Below, one piece after another: positions 34,043-42,289 of a stretch of 59,331 nucleotides of DNA (its first letter is position 1; the number at the start of each line of letters is the position of its first letter). The notes under the pieces were generated by a model, which saw only the letters and a list, made by a program, of their open reading frames with translations, ran no database searches and had not been told where the DNA came from. The translations under genes were made by a program, and so were the position numbers. Source of the DNA: Bdellovibrionales bacterium. GTDB lineage: Bacteria > Myxococcota > XYA12-FULL-58-9 > SYDY01. The stretch lies in contig SYDY01000083.1 in NCBI GenBank assembly GCA_005801425.1, positions 1 through 59,331 on the forward strand, in the 5' to 3' direction.

Positions 34043-34335
34043 TTTAAGAGCCTATCCACCGGGGTATCGAGTCCTTTGGATTTATTGCATGCGTCACACG
34101 AAGGCACGCAGTTGCCTTTAACCGATGTGCCACCGCGCGCCAAAGGCACCACATGATCCATGGTTAATTGCGAAGGTGGAAACGTTTCACCACAATAATG
34201 GCACACGCCCATCTGAATTTTCCGATGCCACCACGATGTTTTGCGCAAAGCCTTGGCGGTTTCTCGCTCACGCTTAATGCGTGCGGGATCAACGTCTTGC
34301 GCGTTGAGATCGTAAAAGGTGTTCTCGTTACTCAT
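34039..34335 (-). CDS. Small HNH endonuclease
   Basis: A 98-residue HNH nuclease-domain protein. Two CxxC zinc pairs (CHYC; CDAC) bracket the catalytic segment LTMDHVVPLARGGTSVKGNCVPSCDACNKSKG, in which DH and the later N form the HNH core. Typical of the free-standing HNH family found in many chromosomes, whose role may be in DNA repair or restriction. It lies 2 bp after msrB and overlaps the lipase gene. No intron, phage or terminase context is visible. Confidence 0.9.
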   Translation of the reverse strand: MSNENTFYDLNAQDVDPARIKRERETAKALRKTSWWHRKIQMGVCHYCGETFPPSQLTMDHVVPLARGGTSVKGNCVPSCDACNKSKGLDTPVDRLLK

Positions 34336-34337
34336 AA

Positions 34338-34739
34338 TTATTTCGATTTTTTAAAGCCGAGTGCGGCCGAGTTAATACAATAGCGCAGGCCCCCTGCTTC
34401 TTGGGGGCCATCGGTAAATACATGTCCAAGATGTCCCTGACAGGAAGAACAAAGCACTTCGGTACGTATCCGGCCGTGTGACGTATCCGTCTGTTCGGCA
34501 ACATGGGCATCAACCACAGGCTTTGTAAAACTCGGCCAGCCACATCCCGAATCGAATTTTTGTTCGGATGTAAACAGGACAGTGCCGCAGCCTGCACATA
34601 CGTAGTCGCCTTGCGCTTTGTTCGACGTATATTCGCCAGTAAACGGGGCTTCTGTGCCTTTTTCGCGAAGCACACGGTACTGCTCAGGGGTAAGCTGCTT
34701 GCGCCATTCGGCATCTGCCTTGTGCACTTTGTTCGACAT
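34338..34739 (-). CDS. msrB: Peptide-methionine (R)-S-oxide reductase
   Basis: Repairs methionine-R-sulfoxide in oxidised proteins. The 133-residue product carries the SelR domain: two zinc CxxC pairs (CAGC; CSSC), [10 protein letters not shown], the substrate segment [19 protein letters not shown], and [11 protein letters not shown] ... [11 protein letters not shown] with the catalytic Cys. ATG 34739 gives the family start [37 protein letters not shown]; an upstream TTG at 34775 is less likely. First gene of a three-gene minus-strand operon. Confidence 0.93.
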   Translation of the reverse strand: MSNKVHKADAEWRKQLTPEQYRVLREKGTEAPFTGEYTSNKAQGDYVCAGCGTVLFTSEQKFDSGCGWPSFTKPVVDAHVAEQTDTSHGRIRTEVLCSSCQGHLGHVFTDGPQEAGGLRYCINSAALGFKKSK

Positions 34740-34840
34740 ATCCGTTAATTTAGTGGCGATCGCCTGCTGCGACAAGCGTTGATGAAATAACGCAACGCAT
34801 TACTTCTCTCCCCGATATTTTACATAGGGGGAAATTCTCA

Positions 34841-35326
34841 ATGACTTCGATTGATCCGATAAGAAATGGCGCGTCAGTAACCGTGGCAAGTTCAGTGAGC
34901 ATCGGTGTGTCTCTGGAGGTGCCTAGCCCTGCGCTGCCTCTGCCCATCGCGATCCCAACGGCATTGAGCACATTGGATGCCTTAACAAGGCCAGTCATCA
35001 ACGATGTAAGAGGCGCAGCACGTTCGGCGGGGAGTGCATTGGGCACTGTCACCATGGGCACAGCCAATGTGGTTTCTGATGTCGCAGGGGGTGTCGCCAG
35101 TACAATCAAAACAGGTATTCAAAAAGAGGGCGATGTCGTTAAAAGCACCATGATCCAGGCAGCCCAAAGTGTAGGGCATCTCGTTGATGGTGTTGTGGAC
35201 GCCGCAAAGGGCGCAGGACGATTGGTTACAACAAGCACGTCCTATGCCTGGGGCGTTTTGTGCGCTGTAAGCAGCGATGTAACGCGTATCGCGGGCAATA
35301 TAGCAAGTACAGTTACGGGGAGGTAA
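34841..35326 (+). CDS. Small Gly/Ala/Val-rich hypothetical protein
   Basis: Not recognised. The 161 residues are rich in Ala, Gly, Ser, Thr and Val with few charges, mildly hydrophobic throughout (GSALGTVTMGTANVVSDVAGGVASTIKTG; AAQSVGHLVDGVVDAAKGAGRLV), suggesting amphipathic helices that may associate with membrane. An AGGGGG at 34825-34830 before ATG 34841 supports expression. No signal peptide. It diverges from msrB. Composition recalls the middle of the 41295-42122 protein, but no clear homology is visible. Confidence 0.65.
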   Translation: MTSIDPIRNGASVTVASSVSIGVSLEVPSPALPLPIAIPTALSTLDALTRPVINDVRGAARSAGSALGTVTMGTANVVSDVAGGVASTIKTGIQKEGDVVKSTMIQAAQSVGHLVDGVVDAAKGAGRLVTTSTSYAWGVLCAVSSDVTRIAGNIASTVTGR

Positions 35327-35607
35327 CCGGAAAGCTGGCAAATCAGTGAGTGGGCACTTGCCTACATTGTTTTCCTCGCATCATAAAGACGCAAAGAATC
35401 GATACTTGCTGGAATGTCCGCCCACATAAAACCGCTCGATGCCTCGATCTCAGTAAGCCAAGGGTTTTTCAGCACACGAAATGGAGGTGCCCATGCTGTG
35501 AAGGGCCTTAGCTGTTACGGGCGTCATGCGAGCCCTGCATTGGGAGGGGTATGCACGTAGGCTGGCGAAATCCTTGCATTCCACAGCGTCGTCAACGCGA
35601 TAAGATT
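35327..35607. other. Gap of about 280 bp without recognisable gene
   Basis: No ORF with coding character, tRNA-like fold or strong promoter seen. A weak GTTAC / GTAAC inverted pair sits at the 34841 gene's end. The segment may carry the promoter of the following small ORF or degenerate sequence. Confidence 0.4.
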
Positions 35608-35934
35608 ATGGCCGAAGCACTCACTTCATTATTGCAACATTTGCCTGCTTTGTCTGCTGACCAGAACGATGCATTGTATCAAGCCTTGTCTGCAGGGAAC
35701 ACGCAAAACCTTTTTGCTTTGATTGCAACATTCTACCGTGATTTACGTCCATTGACTTCCGAACAAAAAATAGAAGCTTTGCACAAAGCCAATGGGGGTT
35801 GGTCTTCTACCATCACTGTTCGTGAGAGAAACAACATATCGGATGGAACTTTTGATTTCAAATCGGCAAGTATGTCGCCAAGCTGCTTATCAAGGGCTTC
35901 ACCTTTGAGATCTGAGTCGGGGAGGACAATATGA
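35608..35934 (+). CDS. Short ORF, possibly partial or broken gene
   Basis: Encodes about 108 residues from ATG 35608. The first 60 (LTSLLQHLPALSADQNDALYQALSAGNTQNLFALIATFYRDLRPLTSEQKIEALHKAN) look like a genuine helical protein. The remainder (SSTITVRERNNISDGTFDFK...) is antisense to the minus ORF at 35733-36329 and reads as non-protein-like. The true gene may have ended near 35800 and been fused to foreign sequence by a rearrangement. Function unknown. Low confidence in the 3' boundary. Confidence 0.4.
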   Translation: MAEALTSLLQHLPALSADQNDALYQALSAGNTQNLFALIATFYRDLRPLTSEQKIEALHKANGGWSSTITVRERNNISDGTFDFKSASMSPSCLSRASPLRSESGRTI

Positions 35935-36329
35935 AGTGGTTTGCCCGGCTGTGCCTTGGCGGCTTTAGATATCTGCTTGGCAATCTCATAGGTAATAGGA
36001 TGGGTGAGCACAATGGGATTGCCGTAATGCCTTTCGAGTATGTTTTCCAAACCATTGGTATCGCTGACGGAAACAAGCTTCGCATGTTTAGGCAGAGCTG
36101 AACCGAGTAAAGTGCTTTGAAGATGATTAGTGAATTGGCTGTAGAGTTCGGATTTTGATTCACGAAAGTAAGAAGCGCCATTGCCTACAGCGGCTTGCGG
36201 AGAAAGTTGATAAGTCTTAGGGAGCTTGGATCCATTTTTAGTTGAGGCTGAACGATCAAATCCATTCCCTGCATCCTGGTCTGTATTTCCTTTTGCTGGC
36301 GTGCCTTGCTTATGCTCGGGCAACGCCAA
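35733..36329 (-). CDS. Hypothetical ORF overlapping the previous one, possibly truncated
   Basis: A 198-residue frame starting at TTG 36329 without Shine-Dalgarno. Residues about 60-165 look protein-like (ELYSQFTNHLQSTLLGSALPKHAKLVSVSD; YEIAKQISKAAKAQPGKPLHIVLPDSDLKGEALDKQLGDILADLKSKVPS). The N-terminal 50 residues are Gly/Asn/Lys-rich and disordered, and the last 40 are antisense to the plus ORF. It could be a remnant or a small secreted-type protein. The 200-bp tail-to-tail overlap means both ORFs cannot be fully real. Confidence 0.4.
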   Translation of the reverse strand: MALPEHKQGTPAKGNTDQDAGNGFDRSASTKNGSKLPKTYQLSPQAAVGNGASYFRESKSELYSQFTNHLQSTLLGSALPKHAKLVSVSDTNGLENILERHYGNPIVLTHPITYEIAKQISKAAKAQPGKPLHIVLPDSDLKGEALDKQLGDILADLKSKVPSDMLFLSRTVMVEDQPPLALCKASIFCSEVNGRKSR

Positions 36330-36648
36330 CGCGCCTGGGCCTCAATGTGGGGGTTATAGAGCTCCCCCCGCCTCGTTATCTGAGTTCATAAGATAAAGTA
36401 TAGACCTGTTGCCTGAGCCCACCGGGGAAATTCGAAAAAATCCGGTTTAAGGCATAGAAAATAGATCATAAAGGCGAGAAGCGGCGCTACAGCGGGAGCA
36501 TTTTAAGCCCAGTCATGGTAGGCAAAGGCACATGTGACCTTATGGTGTATTTGTCGTGTTGGCGGAAAAAATACAGCAAGACACAGGTCCTGAATCTTTA
36601 ATTCCTATCTGAAAATTTTTCGATGCGCCCCATCGAAAAAACAAAAGA
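36330..36648. other. About 320-bp gap with hairpins, no gene seen
   Basis: Contains a GGGGG...CCCCC hairpin near 36348-36368, a stretch rich in A/T, and at its right end the terminator-like hairpin for rpsU. No ORF of convincing composition in any frame. Confidence 0.45.
36616..36640 (-). terminator. Intrinsic terminator after rpsU
   Basis: Perfect 10-bp inverted repeat TTTTTCGATG / CATCGAAAAA with a 5-nt loop, located 9 bp downstream of the rpsU stop on minus. A/T tracts flank both sides, so it could work in both directions. Confidence 0.75.
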
Positions 36649-36852
36649 TTATGTTCTTGTGCTAACCCGTCGCTCACTGCGCTTACGGCGTTTGTCGGCT
36701 GCAAGTCTCTTGAGCTTGCGCTTCTCAGTGGGCTTGGTGAAAAATTCATGCTTACGCAGATCTTTCAAAATCCCGGCCGCTTCAACTTTTTTCTTGAAAC
36801 GTCGCAATAGTTTTTCAACAGGCTCGCCATCTCGTGTGTGAACAGTTGCCAT
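36649..36852 (-). CDS. rpsU: 30S ribosomal protein bS21
   Basis: Small basic ribosomal protein of 67 residues needed for Shine-Dalgarno-dependent initiation. Recognised by EPVEKLLRRFKKKVEAAGILKDLRKHEFFTKPTEKRKLKRLAADKRRKR. GGAG lies 8 nt before the ATG, and a strong hairpin terminator follows. It stands alone, rather than in the dnaG-rpoD context of many proteobacteria. Confidence 0.95.
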   Translation of the reverse strand: MATVHTRDGEPVEKLLRRFKKKVEAAGILKDLRKHEFFTKPTEKRKLKRLAADKRRKRSERRVSTRT

Positions 36853-36897
36853 CTCGTGTGCTCCAGGACGTGGATACCGTCTTTGCTAATAATGCGC

Positions 36898-36933
36898 ATT
36901 TGGGGTTGCTCCTGAGAGCTCTTGTCCCCAAAT
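36898..36933. promoter_or_regulatory. Inverted repeat in the rpsU-htpG divergent promoter region
   Basis: Perfect 8-bp arms ATTTGGGG / CCCCAAAT with a 20-bp spacer, 45 bp upstream of the htpG ATG and 45 bp upstream of rpsU. It is not a CIRCE element (no GAGTGCTAA half). A regulatory role is inferred from position only. Confidence 0.35.
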
Positions 36934-36978
36934 TGTGACGCAGGTACAAAGTGCCACCTTTCTAAAGGAAAAACCATC

Positions 36979-38889
36979 ATGCGTGAATCCCTTCCGTTCC
37001 AAACTGAGGCACAAAAGCTCCTCCGGCTCGTAATACATTCACTTTATAGCCATAGAGATGTGTTCTTACGTGAACTTATCTCCAATGCTTCCGATGCCTT
37101 GGACAAACGGCGCTTTGCGGCTTTGACCAACAACGCCATTTCGTCTTCCGATGAACTCGGCATGTGGCTTAAGGTAGACAAAGAAGCGCGTACTTTAACC
37201 TTGTCCGATAATGGCATCGGTATGACCCGGCAAGAGGCTGTGGATAATCTCGGAACCATTGCCAAGTCGGGGACCGAAGAATTTCAAAAAGCGTTGGCTG
37301 CACAAGGAGGATCTGGTGATCTGGGTTTGATTGGGCAGTTTGGTGTTGGGTTTTATGCCAGCTTCATGGTGGCCGATAACGTTACGGTGCTTACGCGCAA
37401 AGCAGGTGAAGACACTGCAACGCGATGGATGTCGGACGGAGAGAATGGTTACACCGTCGAAGATGCAAGCCGATCTGAGGCGGGTACCGACATTACGCTT
37501 CATTTAAAAGCCGCCGATCATGATGCAGGGATCGACGATTTTTGTGATCAGCATGTGCTTGAAACATTGATTAAAAAACATTCGGATTTTGTCGCCTATC
37601 CTATCCGAATGATGTGGGAAACATCCGAGCCCGCATTGGACAAAGAGGGGAAAATGATCCCCGGCGCGCTTCCGGAAATTACCCATGAAGAGTGCATACT
37701 TAATTCACAAAAAGCGTTGTGGCTGCGTCCTGAAAGCGAAATTACCGAAGACGAATATAAAGAATTCTATCGCCATGTATCCCACGACTGGGGCAATCCT
37801 CTCCATTGGTTGACCACCAGCATGGAGGGCACGATGGAAGCCCGCGCGCTCTTGTTTATTCCTGAGCGTGCGCAATTTGATTTGTTCCATCGTGAAAGCG
37901 CGCAACGCGGACTTCGTTTATACATTGAACGTGTGCTTATCAAAGAAGATTGCCGTGAACTTTTACCCGATTATTTACGTTTTGTGCGCGGTGTGGTGGA
38001 TGCCGAAGGCTTATCGCTGAATGTATCCCGTGAACTTGTACAAGATGACAGGCAACTTCGGACTATTCGCAAGCATTTGGAAAAGAAAATTTTGGATGGC
38101 TTAAAAGCGCTTCGCAATAAAGATCGTGAGAAATACAATAAATTTTGGCACGAATTTGGCCCAGCCATGAAAGAAGCGCTGCTTTCGGGTATCGGTGATA
38201 CCAGCAAAATCTTGGATTTGCTGGTCTGCAAAAGCACCAAAGAAGCCTCAACCACACTTGAAGAATACATTGGCCGCATGAAAGGCGACCAAGAGATCAT
38301 TTATGCTATGGCTGCACCGACGGCAGAACTTGCTGGAAAATCGCCCGCACTTGAAGGATTTAAAGCAGCGGATATTGAAGTACTTCTTTTGGATGATCGT
38401 ATCGACGAAGTGTGGCTTCAACAAGTGCTCGAGTTCAACGGCAAAGAAATCCGATCAGCCGCCAGTGAAACGCCGCCGAAGTCGGATGCCAAAAGTGAAC
38501 AGGATGAAACCAAAGACAACGAGACGTACAAAGAATTGCTTTCAAAACTTCGCGTTGCACTGCAAGATGAAGTGAAAGATGTGCGCCTTTCGCAGCGATT
38601 GGTTTCGTCACCTGCGTGTTTGGTGACCGACAAAGGCGATTTAACGCCACAGATGGAAATGTTGATGCGTCAGTCTGGTCAGGCAGTTCCTAAAATCAAA
38701 CGCATTTTGGAAATCAATCCAGGGCATACCATTTTGCAGCGTTTAAGCGCGCGTCCTGAAGGCGATGTGATCAATTATGCCCGTGGATTGTATGGTCAAG
38801 CACTGCTTGCCGGCGGTGGTGAAATTGTCGATCCTGTGGCAATGGCGGAAGTCATGACAGCGCTTATGGGTGAAGCATTAACCCAATAA
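36979..38889 (+). CDS. htpG: Molecular chaperone HtpG (Hsp90)
   Basis: Cytoplasmic ATP-dependent chaperone of 636 residues. The GHKL ATPase domain shows ELISNASDALDKRR, LSDNGIGMTRQEAVDNLGTIAKSGT and GQFGVGFYASFMVAD. The middle domain contains LYIERVLIKEDCRELLPDYLRFVRGVVDAEGLSLNVSRE with the conserved catalytic Arg, and the C-terminal dimerisation domain follows. ATG 36979 has AAAGGA upstream and gives the family start MRESLPFQTEAQKLLRLVIHSLYS; an in-frame ATG at 36922 is less likely. Overlaps the convergent yqeY gene by 12 bp. Confidence 0.97.
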   Translation: MRESLPFQTEAQKLLRLVIHSLYSHRDVFLRELISNASDALDKRRFAALTNNAISSSDELGMWLKVDKEARTLTLSDNGIGMTRQEAVDNLGTIAKSGTEEFQKALAAQGGSGDLGLIGQFGVGFYASFMVADNVTVLTRKAGEDTATRWMSDGENGYTVEDASRSEAGTDITLHLKAADHDAGIDDFCDQHVLETLIKKHSDFVAYPIRMMWETSEPALDKEGKMIPGALPEITHEECILNSQKALWLRPESEITEDEYKEFYRHVSHDWGNPLHWLTTSMEGTMEARALLFIPERAQFDLFHRESAQRGLRLYIERVLIKEDCRELLPDYLRFVRGVVDAEGLSLNVSRELVQDDRQLRTIRKHLEKKILDGLKALRNKDREKYNKFWHEFGPAMKEALLSGIGDTSKILDLLVCKSTKEASTTLEEYIGRMKGDQEIIYAMAAPTAELAGKSPALEGFKAADIEVLLLDDRIDEVWLQQVLEFNGKEIRSAASETPPKSDAKSEQDETKDNETYKELLSKLRVALQDEVKDVRLSQRLVSSPACLVTDKGDLTPQMEMLMRQSGQAVPKIKRILEINPGHTILQRLSARPEGDVINYARGLYGQALLAGGGEIVDPVAMAEVMTALMGEALTQ

Positions 38890-39333
38890 TTCTTGCGCTA
38901 TTTGACGCACGAGGCCTGCATCAACCAGGCCTTTGTGCGTCTTCATCACTTCGCCCATCACTTTGCCCAAATCTTTGGCGGCTGTTGCACCGGCTGTCGC
39001 GACCGCTTGAATGACGATCTCTCGGGTTTTTTCCGGCGAGAGAAGTTCGGGCAAATACGCTTTGATCAACAAAAGCTCTGCTTCATATTTGGCTTTGAGC
39101 TCTGCGCCTTGAGTGCCGACAGAAGCCAACTCGTCGATGCCTTTTTGAATAACTTTGCCATAGGCCGTGATCACGTTTTGGACGAAGGCGTCGTCAGGCT
39201 CAAAGCCTGCGGGTTGTGCATTGGAGGCTTCTTGAAGTTTGGCGCGCATTTGACGAATGCACGCAAGCTTAAGAGCGTCCTTGGCCTTCATGGCCTCTTT
39301 CATGTCGTTGATCAGTTTTTCTTGGAGTGACAT
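38878..39333 (-). CDS. yqeY: GatB/YqeY domain protein
   Basis: A 151-residue YqeY-like protein related to the tail domain of the GatB amidotransferase, thought to interact with tRNA. The start MSLQEKLINDMKEAMKAKDALKLACIRQMRAKLQEA is diagnostic, as are YGKVIQKGIDE, LIKAYLPELLS and GKVMGEVMKTHKGLVDAGLVRQIAQELL. ATG 39333 preferred over ATG 39363. Convergent with htpG, overlapping it by 12 bp. Confidence 0.92.
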   Translation of the reverse strand: MSLQEKLINDMKEAMKAKDALKLACIRQMRAKLQEASNAQPAGFEPDDAFVQNVITAYGKVIQKGIDELASVGTQGAELKAKYEAELLLIKAYLPELLSPEKTREIVIQAVATAGATAAKDLGKVMGEVMKTHKGLVDAGLVRQIAQELLG

Positions 39334-39365
39334 GCTGCGTGTTGTAGCAGCAGCCAAAGCCAATG

Positions 39366-40265
39366 TCAGCTCTCGTCGTGTCCACCGGTAAAGCCAGTGC
39401 CTAGCAATGCCCCGATGGCAGCAGCAGCACCAAAGAAAACGCCGAGTGGTCCACCAATGAAAATCGTGAAGATCCCATTGAAAATGTCACGGCCATCGAA
39501 TTTGTAGCTGCCATCGGCTTTTTGTTCATTAGGCTTAAGGCCAGGGATTGACCGAAATACGCCATAAACGCCGACCATGAAAATACCCATAACCTGCAAA
39601 AATGCACGTCCCATGCCCTTGATGGGGTTGCGGCCGACTTCACGCAAATAGGGGATGTCTTTATCTATTTGGAGACTCACCAATTTACCCATGCATTTCC
39701 AAAACTCTCTAAGCTTTGCATGGGTGCGAATGGTCATGATGGGATTTTCAGCGGCTGCGCCAAAAGGTGTTGCGAGATCGGCTTTGAGGTATTCTGGGCT
39801 GTCAGGACTTTCACGGATGAGTGCGGCTTTGATCGTCGGCTTCGGAATGCAATTTTGAAATGGACCTGTGCCTGTGATGTTGGTGACGGGGATATCAACA
39901 CCCTCACCATGGTACATCCATGTCGCGCCTTCTTTTTTCATGGTTGTGCTGAGTGCAGGATCGCGAAATTCAAGTGGCGTACTGTATCGACTGAATAAAA
40001 GCGTTGTATCGCCACGTGGTGTAACACCCGGACGTGATCCAAGATTGCCCTGAAGGGTGATCTGGCGCCCTTCGGGAAATAGTGCGAGGGCCGTGTTTCT
40101 TGGGAGATAAACAAATTTACTCTCAAGAGAACGATCACCGAATCGTACCGAGTCATGGAGTTGAATGAAATGATCACCTTCTGTGGTGTGATTAAGCAAT
40201 CCTGTGAGGGTTACCAGATCGGTTGGCTTGATAGGTGTTCCAGAGGTTGGTTGGACAGCGGCCAT
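39366..40265 (-). CDS. Unknown protein with hydrophobic C-terminus
   Basis: Not recognised. About 299 residues from ATG 40265, which has AAGGA 9 nt upstream. The first 190 residues are a soluble, beta-rich domain (VTLTGLLNHTTEGDHFIQLHDSVRFGDRSLESKFVYLPRNT; GRQITLQGNLGSRPGVTPRGDTTLLFSRYSTP). The last 90 carry two hydrophobic segments (GRAFLQVMGIFMVGVYGVF and FNGIFTIFIGGPLGVFFGAAAAIGALLG). It has no N-terminal signal. The neighbouring 40327 gene shares the hexapeptide YLPRNT. Likely a membrane-associated accessory protein. Confidence 0.65.
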   Translation of the reverse strand: MAAVQPTSGTPIKPTDLVTLTGLLNHTTEGDHFIQLHDSVRFGDRSLESKFVYLPRNTALALFPEGRQITLQGNLGSRPGVTPRGDTTLLFSRYSTPLEFRDPALSTTMKKEGATWMYHGEGVDIPVTNITGTGPFQNCIPKPTIKAALIRESPDSPEYLKADLATPFGAAAENPIMTIRTHAKLREFWKCMGKLVSLQIDKDIPYLREVGRNPIKGMGRAFLQVMGIFMVGVYGVFRSIPGLKPNEQKADGSYKFDGRDIFNGIFTIFIGGPLGVFFGAAAAIGALLGTGFTGGHDES

Positions 40266-40326
40266 GGGATTTTTTCCTTCGAAAATGGGGCGGCGTGACG
40301 CAAAGTATATTATCGCTGTAAATACG

Positions 40327-41193
40327 CTAACGTTGTTGGATCCATCCCAAATGAAGTTGTTGACGTTCAGACGTGAGCCATCCACATCGCAGTGACATAT
40401 CTTCGGCCAGATATCGGTCGTTTGAAAGAGATGACAACGTAGGTTGTGTTTTGATGGGATAAAGAGCCTGTACAGAACCCTCTGTAAATGCAGAAAAGCC
40501 ATGTTCTTTGAGCCATGACACGGACTCCATGCTGAAATTCCATGCGCGAATGCTCATCGCGATATTTTCTGTGAACGGGGCATTGGCAATTTGACCATTG
40601 CGTAACCAACCCCTGTCCGTTTTATTCCATACGACGTGTTGATGAAGATCGTTCCCGTTGCTGGTGCTGTAAGCGGCATTTTGATGTGTTGATTCGTATT
40701 CTAAACCAACAGGCTCAAGCGTCGTTGTGTTGATCCGCACCACAACTGCTTCGATATCGTGGAGATTGCCGAACAATTTGGGCCGAACCGAATCATACAT
40801 ATATCGAAGTATGGGATTAGGGTGGCGTTCGTTGTGAGCCATGACGTAGTAAACGAGCGATACAGTATCTGGGCGTTCGGTTGTCGGTGCCCATGCTTCA
40901 GTTAATATTTCTGTTATGCGAAGATCTGGACAGAGAATGCGCTCCGGATCGATGCTTGTGAATGTTGGCTTGAAACGTTCGAGAAGTGTTTCAATTGATT
41001 TTCTTTCATCACCTATCAGCGCTGTCGGCTGCAAAACAGGATACCATCGCGACCTTGTGTTGCGTGGAAGATACAAACAATCGCGTATGCTATTGCTGAT
41101 GCGTGCACGTGTTTTTCTAAATCCTGTACAACTTTCAAGCGTATTGGGGGGAATGCATGATGAAGCGAACGATATGCGGGTGAGTGAGCTCAA
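40327..41193 (-). CDS. Unknown soluble protein
   Basis: Not recognised. About 288 residues if TTG 41193 is the start; AGGGGGA stands 6 nt before it, and the longer frame to 41283 would begin inside the terminator of the upstream gene. The central region (DLRITEILTEAWAPTTERPDTVSLVYYVMAHNERHPNPILRYMYDSVRPKLFGNLHDIEAVVVRINTTTLEPVGLEYESTH) has good protein character. Contains YLPRNT near residue 42, as does the next gene. Three minus-strand genes, 42122 to 39366, may form a functional group. Confidence 0.6.
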   Translation of the reverse strand: MSSLTRISFASSCIPPNTLESCTGFRKTRARISNSIRDCLYLPRNTRSRWYPVLQPTALIGDERKSIETLLERFKPTFTSIDPERILCPDLRITEILTEAWAPTTERPDTVSLVYYVMAHNERHPNPILRYMYDSVRPKLFGNLHDIEAVVVRINTTTLEPVGLEYESTHQNAAYSTSNGNDLHQHVVWNKTDRGWLRNGQIANAPFTENIAMSIRAWNFSMESVSWLKEHGFSAFTEGSVQALYPIKTQPTLSSLSNDRYLAEDMSLRCGWLTSERQQLHLGWIQQR

Positions 41194-41236
41194 GATAAAT
41201 CCCCCTTGGTGGCGACGTGAGCAGGGGGATTGTTTG

Positions 41237-41275
41237 AAAGCCCAGCCCGACGAAACATCGCCGAGCTGGGCCTTT
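41237..41275 (-). terminator. Intrinsic terminator of the 41295-42122 gene
   Basis: Hairpin with stem GCCCAGC (41240-41246) / GCTGGGC (41265-41271), extended inward by CGA...TCG pairing around a 4-nt loop and outward by AAA/TTT. On minus, it is followed by TTTC. It lies 20 bp beyond the stop. Confidence 0.75.
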
Positions 41276-41294
41276 AAATACATGCGTATCCTAA

Positions 41295-42122
41295 TTAAAC
41301 GATGGAACCTGAAGCTGCCGAAATGTCACTTGTGCGATCAGCTGGTTTACGGGCAGGTACCACAGCGATGCCGTCATCTGTTGTATGAACAGTGCCTTTG
41401 GCATCTGTTGTCATTTGCTCAGTTGCTTCACGTCGTGCACGGCCAAAGCATGAAAGAATGGCGCGGCCAATCATTTTGCCAACATTCGCTTCTGGTACCC
41501 AAACGTTTGAAGCCTTGTAGCTGGCATCAAACACTTCGCTGGCACCCGAATGGCCAGGTGAACTGTCGGCTTCTTTGACGCCGAATGTATTCAACATGCC
41601 GCCCACAAGGAATTGTGCACCGCCCACGAGATTGCCGACTACAAACGTAATGCCTGCGCCGACGGTACCCACAACGACACCTGTAAGTTTTGCACCAAAT
41701 TTTACGGAGGCATTGACAACGATATCAAACGCTTCGTTGCCACGGATGCCCAAAGGTGCCTTTTTGTAGGCTTCAGGCATGCACATGCCAATCAAAAAGT
41801 TACCCACATTGATGATGCTCGAAATGACGCTCATGCCTGCAGCGGCCACAACGCCAAAAACACCACCGACGCCCGCACCGAGGCCAGAAGACACAGCAGC
41901 TGTACCGATGGACATGCCGCGCGTAATGGTATCAGCAGCGGCCACTTTGACGTGATGGGGTGTGTCAGTTGCAGATGAATAGCTTGCGACAAATTCCATA
42001 TTGGTTGGACGAATGTACGTGTCCATCTCTTTGCGTTCAGCGCTTTTTGCAGCGACGAGGGCATTCGCCTGTGGGGGAGTCATAAACAAATTGCTGGCAA
42101 CACCAATTTCATGTGTCTTCAT
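41295..42122 (-). CDS. Unknown Gly/Val-rich membrane protein
   Basis: Not recognised. 275 residues from ATG 42122, which has GAGAGG 7 nt upstream. The middle holds two long hydrophobic Gly/Ala/Val-rich hairpin-like segments (residues about 70-120, GLGAGVGGVFGVVAAAGMSVISSIINVGNFLIGM; and about 145-185, KLTGVVVGTVGAGITFVVGNLVGGAQFLVGGML). Both termini are hydrophilic and there is no Sec signal. Such bilobed hydrophobic segments resemble those of proteins inserted into membranes after secretion, but that is only an analogy. A strong terminator follows. Confidence 0.7.
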   Translation of the reverse strand: MKTHEIGVASNLFMTPPQANALVAAKSAERKEMDTYIRPTNMEFVASYSSATDTPHHVKVAAADTITRGMSIGTAAVSSGLGAGVGGVFGVVAAAGMSVISSIINVGNFLIGMCMPEAYKKAPLGIRGNEAFDIVVNASVKFGAKLTGVVVGTVGAGITFVVGNLVGGAQFLVGGMLNTFGVKEADSSPGHSGASEVFDASYKASNVWVPEANVGKMIGRAILSCFGRARREATEQMTTDAKGTVHTTDDGIAVVPARKPADRTSDISAASGSIV

Positions 42123-42240
42123 TGTGAACCTCTCTTGTGTTGTGCGGGCTCTATTGCGCGATGCTGATGCCCTTAATGAGTATGTGTATCGGCCCTGCTG
42201 TGTGCGTGTTGCTGCTTTTGTGGGTGAAATATTCACCCAT

Positions 42241-42267
42241 GATCGTTTGACGCCTTGCGAAACGATC
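42241..42267. promoter_or_regulatory. Inverted repeat upstream of lnt
   Basis: 8-bp perfect arms GATCGTTT / AAACGATC with an 11-bp spacer, 22 bp before the lnt GTG and between divergent genes. Operator-like by symmetry and position; no known regulator motif assigned. Confidence 0.35.
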
Positions 42268-42289
42268 GTGACCTGCGCTTTATGGGTGC

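Noticed and set aside
34756-34765. GCGATCGC octamer resembling the cyanobacterial HIP1 repeat
   Set aside because: Single occurrence noted, within a GATC-rich genome; no sign of enrichment.
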